This document shows, piece by piece, positions 6,438 through 12,754 of a DNA stretch of 13,309 nucleotides (its first letter is position 1; each line of letters starts with the position of its first letter). The notes under the pieces were generated by a model, which saw nothing but the letters and a program-made list of their open reading frames with translations, searched no databases and was not told where the DNA came from. The stretch comes from Oscillospiraceae bacterium. Its GTDB lineage: Bacteria > Bacillota > Clostridia > UMGS1883. Made by a program: the position numbers and the translations under genes. The stretch is from positions 1 through 13,309 of the forward strand of contig JAFLUQ010000034.1 in assembly GCA_022508735.1 (NCBI GenBank), read 5' to 3'.

Positions 6438-8246
6438 TTAGTCCAGTCTCACGACCTGATTCTTTCCGTTGGCCTTGGCGGTATACAGCGCCTTGTCCAC
6501 ACGGGTACAAAGCGAGTCAGAATTCTCGCCTTCCCTTGCCTGGGCCACGCCGATGCTGACGGTCTGCGGGCCAGCTGTCTCATAAGAAATGGAAGCGAAC
6601 TTTGCACGGATCTTTTCCGCGATCTCTGCAGCTTTATTGGCATCTCCATTCTGCAGTATCACCATGAATTCCTCACCGCCCCAGCGCCCGGAGTAAGCAA
6701 AATCCTCATCTTTGAGCGCATCTTTGAGCACATCGGCCATGGCAATGATCACGCGGTCACCCTCTCCATGACCATAATTGTCATTGACCTTTTTGAAATT
6801 ATCAATATCGAGCATGATGAGCGACAGGTCTGCAGACTGGCGTATGCTCAGCGAGCTCTTAATGCCCCGTTCGATCTCGGTACGGTTATAAAGTCCCGTC
6901 AGTCCATCCGTGATAGAAGTATATGCAAGCTTCTTATTTGCGTTCTCAAGCTCCCTGTTTGATTTCTCAAGCTTCCGGCTCGATTCCTCAAGCTCCTTGG
7001 TGGTCGCTTCAATGAAGGAAACAAAACGACGGATAAGAGGGATACGTTCCTCGCTCTCGATGTTGTCTAACCTTGAGGCATGAATGTTGACGATCTCGTC
7101 GTTTTTAGGCGCTCCCTCGCGCATTGCGACAAGCACGAGCGTAATGTTGAAATTGCGCATTTCGCCTTCCATGCGCAGGAACTCGCCGCTGGTATAAAAG
7201 CCCGATGTCGGCGCAATGCTGCCCAGCAGAGTCGTTTCATCGCTGATGTTTTCATCGCCCCAGAATGCCCGCCTGGCAGCACAGGAGAAGGTCTGGATGA
7301 CCTCCGGCCGGAAGTTGGCGATCTTCTGCCCGTCATGGCGGATGCTGGCGAGGATCGTCTCCGGGTCGCCATAAGCTATCCGCACGTCGGTGCCTTCGGG
7401 CACCTCGGTGGCCATGACCAGCGCGTTATCGTCGGTTACGCCCAACGGGCAGCGCAGAACGGGCACGCCCTTATAGTCCATGAACAGCGGGAACTCCAGC
7501 GTATTGGAAATGAGGTTATCAGAGCGGGTGATTTTCAAAAAGCGCTGGTAGATATCGAAAGCGGGTTCTCCGTCCAACTCATAGAGCAGGGCTCTCTCCG
7601 CCTTGGTGACGCGGAATTTGCGCGTCAGGGGCTTCCAACCGGCAATGAGCGTACTGTATACACGGAAGTCGCTGCCGCCCAGCAGCAGGAAGGTGATACC
7701 GTGATCGGAGAATCCGTTCCCTTTTGAGAACACGACCGTCGTCTCATCGTCCATATTGGGGTTGTACGCGCCGCCGCCGAAGACCTGTATGTCACTGCGC
7801 AGCTCGCTCATCTCGTCGCAGAAGTCCCTCACCGACATACCCAACATGGTCGCGTGCAGCTCCACAGAGCTGACCCAGGGATGCTCGTCACAGTAGGCCT
7901 TGAGCTCATCTACGACCTCACGGGCGTTCTCCTCTGAGAATGGGAATTGCAAAAGCTGCACCTGTGTGGTCTCATACTCGAAGATCGTGCATGACAAAAT
8001 GATGTGCTCCTTGGCCAGCGCGCCGTCCAGTATGTTAGCGTGAGACGTGCAGCCCAAGTACAGTGCATCCGGCATTTTTTCATCAAGAATATCACAGACA
8101 TGCTTGATGTGCTCCAGATTCATGTCGTCTGAATAGATTCTGAACAGAGTGGTAAACGACGTGTTTGTGACGCGCCACTCAGCGATCTCCTCTAATTTAT
8201 TCCGAAGGTCTTCATCGCTTTTATAAATAATTTGAAACTGCTTCAT
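6438..8246 (-). CDS. FIST-domain diguanylate cyclase (GGDEF)
   Basis: Makes cyclic-di-GMP from two GTP. 602 residues; the ATG at 8246 has GGAGGTG 5 nt upstream. Residues ~30-220 fit FIST_N and ~225-370 FIST_C, an intracellular ligand-sensing module proposed to bind small molecules. Supporting segments are ALYLGCTSHANI, QVFGGGAYN and GSIAPTSGFYTSGEF. A charged coiled coil (~405-440) links to a GGDEF domain at ~441-602, with DGLTGLYNR, metal-binding LDIDNFKKVND (D480) and the intact active site RWGGEEF (523-527). The upstream inhibitory RxxD I-site is not present (KDED, with altered spacing), so product inhibition may be absent. No TM segments, so probably cytosolic. The start codon overlaps the stop of the upstream phosphodiesterase gene (ATGA), which predicts translational coupling. 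The ligand is unknown. Confidence 0.92.
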   Translation of the reverse strand: MKQFQIIYKSDEDLRNKLEEIAEWRVTNTSFTTLFRIYSDDMNLEHIKHVCDILDEKMPDALYLGCTSHANILDGALAKEHIILSCTIFEYETTQVQLLQFPFSEENAREVVDELKAYCDEHPWVSSVELHATMLGMSVRDFCDEMSELRSDIQVFGGGAYNPNMDDETTVVFSKGNGFSDHGITFLLLGGSDFRVYSTLIAGWKPLTRKFRVTKAERALLYELDGEPAFDIYQRFLKITRSDNLISNTLEFPLFMDYKGVPVLRCPLGVTDDNALVMATEVPEGTDVRIAYGDPETILASIRHDGQKIANFRPEVIQTFSCAARRAFWGDENISDETTLLGSIAPTSGFYTSGEFLRMEGEMRNFNITLVLVAMREGAPKNDEIVNIHASRLDNIESEERIPLIRRFVSFIEATTKELEESSRKLEKSNRELENANKKLAYTSITDGLTGLYNRTEIERGIKSSLSIRQSADLSLIMLDIDNFKKVNDNYGHGEGDRVIIAMADVLKDALKDEDFAYSGRWGGEEFMVILQNGDANKAAEIAEKIRAKFASISYETAGPQTVSIGVAQAREGENSDSLCTRVDKALYTAKANGKNQVVRLD

Positions 8247-10237
8247 CTTTTCACCTCCGCATTGGTTTCTATATTGATCCTCGGCTCCTCATGCTCCAGG
8301 CAGAGAGACAGAAGCTGCTCTGTCGGGATCGGTCTGGAATAGAGATAGCCTTGGTAATAGTCCGGCTGGAAGTCCTCGAGGGTGAGCAGCGTCGGCACAT
8401 CCTCCACTCCCTCAATGCATACACCAATGCCAAAGTCTTTAGCGCACCGTATAGTATGATTAACGATGATCCTGTCAGTATTATTATCCATGATATGATG
8501 GATGAACATACGGTCGATCTTAATCATGTCGAAGGGTAGATCCCTTAACATCGCCAAAGAGGAATAGCCCGTACCAAAATCATCCGCAGAGATGCGTATG
8601 CCGGCGGCCCGCAGGAAATCAAGATTATCGATCAGCACATCCTGACGGATGGTGCGGCAGTGCTCGGTCAGCTCTAAGGTGAGGTTCCCGGCGGGGAATC
8701 CCATGCGTTTGATCATTGCCAGCACGTCGGTCTTGAAATGCGGACGCTCCATCTGCCGATAGGAAACATTGACACTGACGGAAAAATCAGGATGTTTATC
8801 AATGACGGGCCGCATTTCACGCATTGCTGTTTGTAGTATCCACAGGCCCAGCTTATAAAAGCATCTATCATTTTCCAAAATCGGAATAAAATCGTTAGGC
8901 GGCACACGGCCCCATTCGTTATCCTGCCAGCGAACGAGCGCTTCTGCGCCAATAACCCGTCCGTCATTGCAAACCTGCGGCTGATATTCCAGGAAAAATC
9001 CGTGAAAATCATTGAAGATCACACTGTGGATCAATGTATCTATCAAATCCAACTGACGGTTTGCCTTGCGGTGGAGACTATCATCGAAATAGATCAGCTT
9101 ATCCATATTCTCCTTCTTGGAAAGGCTCATCGCATATTCCAGCTCCGCCATAATAGCGTTTTCCTCCTGCTCGATTCTCTGAAAGCTCAGTGAACCACCG
9201 GAGATCGTCAAACTAACCATCTGATCATCTGCACACAGATGGCTCTTGGCAATATCGCAAATTTTAGCATACAATCTCTCAAGCTCTTCCTGTTGACACA
9301 GATGTTCGATCAGCACGCAGAACTTGACGCCATTGAGTCGAAAGACCCTGCCGGAGCTCTGGATAAGCTGCAATATTTGGTCGGCAAAGAGCCTCAGCAC
9401 CTTATTGCCGAAATCAAAACCATAGCTTTTATTAATGTTTCGGAATTGGTTAGCGCCAATGATCATGAGGCTGACAGGTCTGCGCTCCTCCCTAAAACGG
9501 CGCAGCTCATCCATGAGACGATAAATATTAAAAAGGCCGGTGACCGGGTCAACATTGTCGATAGCGGCCCCATTATCTGTTTGACTACTTTTTTCTGCCA
9601 AATATGCGAGGCGGCAACGTTTAAGGTTTCGTTTTGCTTCATCCACATACACTTTATATGAGCCGCCTTGCTTTGCATTCGCAAAAGCGCAGCCAAAGCT
9701 GAAACTGCGCTGATACTCCAGCGTTCTCCGAGAAGAGTCCTGTATCTGCTTACGCGCACTCGACAATGTGAGCTCAATGGCTTCCAACGGCATGCTGACC
9801 GACATGGCCATGAAGCGATCATTTCCTGTTCGGAACAAAAACGTATCCCGGGGCAAGGTATCCTCCAGTATATGGTATGCGGTCTGAATAAAGCGGTCAC
9901 CTTCCACCTGACCGAAGCGATTAATGCATTCATCCAGATCATCCAGCACAATCATCCCAATGACGTAATTCACCCCCCTTGACAGAGTCTCCTCCAAGGC
10001 CTGAATCGCATACGTCTTATCCCATGCGCCTGTCAGCTCGTCCACATGCGCACGCTGTTCAGAGACTTTACTATCACTTTGATTCATGAGAATGCTTTCG
10101 CCCAATGAACGCAGCGCCTCACCAAGCGGCTTGAGCTCTTCAGGGAGATCATCTACAGACAGCTTCGCTTCTTCGGGAGCGTGCATCATCGTTCTGATAT
10201 AGTATATCAACGTTTGCTCATACGTGCGGTCCAGCAC
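8243..10237 (-). CDS. Cyclic-di-GMP phosphodiesterase: two degenerate GGDEF domains plus EAL
   Basis: Hydrolyses cyclic-di-GMP to pGpG. 664 residues from a GTG at 10237 with AAGGGG 8 nt upstream. An N-terminal helical stretch is followed by GGDEF-like domain 1 (~66-220), whose signature reads GNDRF (138-142), and domain 2 (~229-385), reading NGVKF (302-306). Neither should synthesise cyclic-di-GMP; they may bind GTP or regulate. The EAL domain (~395-645) keeps the residues known to be needed: E432 in EALVRW, N490, E522 in ELTE, D552-D553 in ADDFG, K573 in IKID, E609/E612 in EGVE and Q629 in QGY. I therefore infer an active phosphodiesterase. No TM segments. It is first in the operon and overlaps the diguanylate cyclase gene by 4 bp, so the opposing enzymes are made together. 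Confidence 0.93.
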   Translation of the reverse strand: MLDRTYEQTLIYYIRTMMHAPEEAKLSVDDLPEELKPLGEALRSLGESILMNQSDSKVSEQRAHVDELTGAWDKTYAIQALEETLSRGVNYVIGMIVLDDLDECINRFGQVEGDRFIQTAYHILEDTLPRDTFLFRTGNDRFMAMSVSMPLEAIELTLSSARKQIQDSSRRTLEYQRSFSFGCAFANAKQGGSYKVYVDEAKRNLKRCRLAYLAEKSSQTDNGAAIDNVDPVTGLFNIYRLMDELRRFREERRPVSLMIIGANQFRNINKSYGFDFGNKVLRLFADQILQLIQSSGRVFRLNGVKFCVLIEHLCQQEELERLYAKICDIAKSHLCADDQMVSLTISGGSLSFQRIEQEENAIMAELEYAMSLSKKENMDKLIYFDDSLHRKANRQLDLIDTLIHSVIFNDFHGFFLEYQPQVCNDGRVIGAEALVRWQDNEWGRVPPNDFIPILENDRCFYKLGLWILQTAMREMRPVIDKHPDFSVSVNVSYRQMERPHFKTDVLAMIKRMGFPAGNLTLELTEHCRTIRQDVLIDNLDFLRAAGIRISADDFGTGYSSLAMLRDLPFDMIKIDRMFIHHIMDNNTDRIIVNHTIRCAKDFGIGVCIEGVEDVPTLLTLEDFQPDYYQGYLYSRPIPTEQLLSLCLEHEEPRINIETNAEVKR

Positions 10238-10294
10238 GGTATCAACCCCTTTATCTTAAACGAATTAGGTTTCTATAGGTCAGCTTCTTTTCTG

Positions 10295-10337
10295 AAAAAC
10301 CGGATAAGTCAAACTAAAAGGTTATAATCTTATCCGG
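10295..10337 (-). promoter_or_regulatory. Terminator-like hairpin (possible attenuator or operator) in the c-di-GMP operon leader
   Basis: A perfect 9-bp inverted repeat, CCGGATAAG (10300-10308) and CTTATCCGG (10329-10337), is separated by 20 bp. On the minus strand it is followed at once by TTTTT (10295-10299). It lies between the operon promoter and the start codon, so in RNA it would be an early terminator. As DNA it could be a repressor site. No known cyclic-di-GMP riboswitch core is visible. Confidence 0.5.
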
Positions 10338-10369
10338 CGCATCACTTATAAACTATGGTATTTTAACAT

Positions 10370-10398
10370 ATTTTATCACAATTCCATGTAAAAGTCAA
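10370..10398 (-). promoter_or_regulatory. Sigma-A promoter of the cyclic-di-GMP operon
   Basis: On the minus strand TTGACT (10393-10398), a 17-bp spacer, and TAAAAT (10370-10375). The start site would be near 10363, leaving a leader of ~125 nt that holds the 9-bp inverted repeat. Confidence 0.8.
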
Positions 10399-10469
10399 CA
10401 AATAATTTTATAAAACCTGACTGATAAGTTTTATATCATGCGCTGCAGCAACTCCTATTATCGAATCAG

Positions 10470-10502
10470 AAAACACGCTCATGGAAAGAATCCATGAGCG
10501 TG
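10470..10502 (-). terminator. Strong intrinsic terminator of the candidate small RNA
   Basis: A perfect 11-bp stem, CACGCTCATGG (10474-10484) with CCATGAGCGTG (10492-10502), and a 7-nt loop. On the minus strand it is followed by TTTTCTG. Confidence 0.8.
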
Positions 10503-10678
10503 AAATTGGTTGGTGGAGCCGAGGGAGGTTCTGAAGTTTTCACGAACTTTCCCCTATTCAACGAGAATAAGCGAACACATGCGATTCTACGAACTTGTAA
10601 AAGCCGCATCCTACCTGCTATCTATCATATCCATAAGGCTGATTTCGTGGTGATGGTGGAGCCTATCGCTCCGTACCC
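10470..10678 (-). ncRNA. Candidate small non-coding RNA (~209 nt), family not recognised
   Basis: The unit is bounded by a near-consensus promoter (10685-10713) and an intrinsic terminator (stem 10474-10502), and no plausible ORF with a ribosome-binding site lies inside; the first ATG frame stops after five codons. Local pairing on the minus strand includes GGAGC/GATAG loop/GCTCC near the 5' end (10658-10672), CTTATTC/GAATAGG near 10556-10574, and a 10-mer GGCTCCACCA occurring twice (10654-10663 and 10511-10520). The length fits 6S-like RNAs, but I cannot show a central bubble or tmRNA/SRP hallmarks. It sits between the recombinase terminator and the c-di-GMP operon promoter and is independent of both. 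Confidence 0.55.
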
Positions 10679-10684
10679 ATAAAT

Positions 10685-10713
10685 ATTATACACCAATAGC
10701 GCTATTTAGTCAA
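10685..10713 (-). promoter_or_regulatory. Sigma-A promoter of the candidate small RNA
   Basis: On the minus strand TTGACT (10708-10713), 17-bp spacer, perfect TATAAT (10685-10690). It lies just downstream of the recombinase terminator and points into a region without genes. Confidence 0.8.
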
Positions 10714-10735
10714 ACACTTTTGCAAGCCATATTTA

Positions 10736-10777
10736 TACAAAAAGATCCGACTATGATATGAAAATCATAGCCGGATC
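10736..10777 (-). terminator. Intrinsic terminator of the recombinase remnant
   Basis: A 14-bp stem (10744-10757 with 10764-10777) with a single G-U wobble, a 6-nt loop, then TTTTT on the minus strand. It starts 18 bp past the recombinase stop. Confidence 0.9.
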
Positions 10778-10794
10778 CTTCTTCTGTTGGACAT

Positions 10795-11469
10795 TTAACT
10801 GAGGTCTCTGTTAGTCAATAAGATTATCTCTATGCGATCTTGATAGACAAGCACCTTCTCGACATACTTCTGTATGAATTTTCTGACTACAAGCTCATCC
10901 GCTCTCATTAGCTCGTAATAGTTACTAATAGCATGCTGCACCTCAGACACCTTAATTTTTTTCCTGTCTAACTGCTGTTTCAGTTCCCCTATCTTGCCTT
11001 CATAAAGGATTTTCTGCTTACCAAGAGCGTCCAGCTTATCTGCCACGAGTTCTGCCGATATGCCGTTTTCAATGCTCCTTATAAGGTTATTGATCTTAGT
11101 CTCTATAGCCTTCTTCTTGCGTTCATATTCACGGATATTGCTTAATAATCCGCCGCTATTCTCTGACATATACACATTCAGGTTTTTAGTGACATTCTTG
11201 ACGATATTGCTTCCTAAAAGTAAGGACTTTAGCTGTAGTAATACAAATTTTTCGATATACTGTCTGTTTATAGGCTTATTCCTGCATCCGTTATTACTCC
11301 TTCGTCCGCTGCATTTGTATGTGACATACAGCTTATCGTTCTTACCTGACCTATTACGTTCTCCATACATCTTTTTGCCACATTCTCCACAGTAAATCTT
11401 ATCCTTAAGCAGATAGTGTTCTTTCGTGGAGTGGGCATATTTTGTGCTCCCGAACTGACTCGTTGGTCT
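10795..11469 (-). pseudogene. Large serine recombinase, C-terminal fragment
   Basis: The open frame runs 224 codons from just after an in-frame TAG at 11472-11470 to the stop at 10795; the ATG at 11370 is internal to the zinc domain and not a true start. Seen: YLLKDKIYCGECGKKMYG, then YKC...CRNK, the four-cysteine zinc beta-ribbon of large serine recombinases. A long charged coiled coil (~90-180 of the fragment) follows, then the usual C-terminal strand VLVYQDRIEIIL. The N-terminal resolvase catalytic domain and the recombinase core are missing, so the fragment cannot catalyse integration. It keeps its terminator. The 5' end abuts the stop of the AT-rich gene upstream, suggesting a deletion or insertion junction near 11470-11486. 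Confidence 0.85.
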
Positions 11470-11482
11470 CTACCGTTATAAT

Positions 11483-12367
11483 TCATTTTTCATGTCTAAA
11501 ATATAAAATTCCTAATTCGGCCTCTAATAATCTTTGGTAGCATGGGAAAACATCATCTACTATCAATCTCCTGATGCTATCAACTTCATATTTATCATTA
11601 TTTTCCACAAAACGTTTGCCATAAGTTGAGATCATGAATATTCCCTCGCAGAAATTATCCGCATTATTGCTGAACATAATCTTTGCAGCAAAAAATGAAC
11701 CTATCCTATTATGTCTCTCGTCACGTGCACTCATATAATATTCTGGATTTCTCTTGTTTGATAAAGAAGCTTTATCATTACAAAACACAGCAGTATCATT
11801 GCCATTTATCAGTTGATTATAAACGGTTTCTTTTTTTGAAACATATTCATTTAATGGACGCAACATTGTTAATTCTCTTCCAACAACCCATTTCCAATCC
11901 TTGTCCTCTTGTTTTGCATCTTGATATGTATACCTATATATAAATGATACTGACATGTTTTCTTTGTTAATATTTGTTATATTTGACATAACATTTGCAA
12001 ATGATTTGCAGATTTCAGTTAGATACTCATGAACATCATATGGAATATATTTATTATCTATATAAAACTTTGTATTATAAGAAATATTAACCAAATAATC
12101 TCTTTTTCTTTCATTTAATTCATATGTACTTGAATATGCAAACCGTGCAGCTTTGTTTTCCCAAAAAGTCTTCTTGTCTTTACTATCCTTTACTTGAAAA
12201 TAGATGATGCCGAGAATATCTAAGAATACAAATATTGCAGTAATTATCCATTTTACAACATTATTCATAAAATTACCTAAAAACTCCATCAAAAACGGTA
12301 TTAAAAACGGTAAGATTATACATACAAGAATCTTAGTAAATTTGGTTTCTCTAAGTTTGTTCTTCAT
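11483..12367 (-). CDS. Two-TM protein with cytoplasmic GAF-like domain
   Basis: 294 residues; the ATG at 12367 has GGAG about 10 nt upstream. Two hydrophobic helices (about 11-30 and 37-57) anchor the N-terminus. The remaining ~230 residues look soluble, with a pattern resembling a GAF-type sensor fold: AVFCNDKASL near 193-202, IGSFFAAKIMF near 222-232, and GIFMISTYGKRFV near 242-254, followed by a closing helix. I do not recognise a named family, and GAF is a pattern-based guess. The gene is far more AT-rich than its neighbours and uses A/T-ending codons. It lies beside a broken recombinase, so it is probably mobile-element cargo. Two-TM plus sensor layouts occur in defence effectors as well as ordinary sensors; nothing here decides between them. 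Its stop overlaps an out-of-frame ATG (ATGA), which I regard as accidental. Confidence 0.7.
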   Translation of the reverse strand: MKNKLRETKFTKILVCIILPFLIPFLMEFLGNFMNNVVKWIITAIFVFLDILGIIYFQVKDSKDKKTFWENKAARFAYSSTYELNERKRDYLVNISYNTKFYIDNKYIPYDVHEYLTEICKSFANVMSNITNINKENMSVSFIYRYTYQDAKQEDKDWKWVVGRELTMLRPLNEYVSKKETVYNQLINGNDTAVFCNDKASLSNKRNPEYYMSARDERHNRIGSFFAAKIMFSNNADNFCEGIFMISTYGKRFVENNDKYEVDSIRRLIVDDVFPCYQRLLEAELGILYFRHEK

Positions 12368-12446
12368 TGCACCTTCTCCTTTTCTTAAAAATTTTATAAT
12401 GCTAATGTTTGTTTGCTCAATATATCATCTGATATTTTACGCTTTT

Positions 12447-12475
12447 ATGTTATCAAAATTATTTCCAGAAGTCAA
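12447..12475 (-). promoter_or_regulatory. Promoter of the two-TM gene
   Basis: On the minus strand TTGACT (12470-12475), 17-bp spacer, TAACAT (12447-12452). The -10 is weak (4 of 6). The rest of 12368-12533 is AT-rich and holds no gene I can support. Confidence 0.55.
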
Positions 12476-12533
12476 TATCAAACCTCACAATATAAAAATG
12501 CGTAAAAATGCTAATAAACAAACTTAAAAAATA

Positions 12534-12562
12534 TTGCTTTTAGTCATATATTATGATATAAT
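12534..12562 (+). promoter_or_regulatory. Promoter of the LRR protein gene
   Basis: TTGCTT (12534-12539), 17-bp spacer, perfect TATAAT (12557-12562). The start site would be near 12569, directly at the foot of the long leader hairpin. Confidence 0.75.
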
Positions 12563-12569
12563 TATTAAT

Positions 12570-12731
12570 GCCACGTAAGTTAATAATCACAATAGGCACA
12601 TGTATTTTTACCAATTCGGTAAAAATGCTGGGCTCTATTTCACATGTGTTTATTGTGTTACTATATGACTTGCGTGGCAGCAATCATGGAGCGAAGCATT
12701 TTTCGTGTGTCGCTCTGATTGGGCGGCACAC
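12570..12731 (+). promoter_or_regulatory. Highly structured mRNA leader: long hairpin plus possible pseudoknot
   Basis: The first element spans 12570-12678. It has an 11-bp outer stem (12570-12580 with 12668-12678, one G-U), an internal loop, a 16-bp stem (12588-12603 with 12642-12657, two G-U wobbles) and a terminal 9-bp hairpin ATTTTTACC/GGTAAAAAT (12604-12626), with a 15-nt single-stranded segment on the 3' side. The second element is CAATCA/TGATTG (12681-12686 with 12716-12721) stacked on GAGCGA/TCGCTC (12689-12694 with 12710-12715). Its loop GTGTG (12705-12709) can pair with CACAC (12727-12731). The ribosome-binding site follows at 12742-12747. The class is unknown to me; riboswitch, stabilising leader or protein-binding site are all possible. 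Confidence 0.6.
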
Positions 12732-12754
12732 TTTTAATTCTAGGAGGAATTTGT

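Noticed and set aside
10238..10370. Cyclic-di-GMP riboswitch upstream of the phosphodiesterase gene
   Set aside because: The conserved aptamer core sequences are not present in the leader; only the 9-bp inverted repeat is seen.
10505..10535. TGGTGGAGCCGAGGG resembles the reverse complement of a tRNA 3' end next to an integrase remnant (possible att site)
   Set aside because: No T-arm, anticodon arm or acceptor pairing follows, and the same 10-mer recurs at 10654, so it looks like part of the RNA element rather than a tRNA or att site.
10494..10682. Plus-strand ORF of 62 codons in the candidate RNA region
   Set aside because: Its start lies inside the terminator stem, there is no ribosome-binding site, and promoter and terminator both specify transcription on the other strand.
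11268..11486. 72-codon minus-strand ORF starting in an ATGA overlap with the two-TM gene
   Set aside because: It is an out-of-frame reading of the recombinase zinc-ribbon region; the true family motif CGECGKKM is in the other frame.
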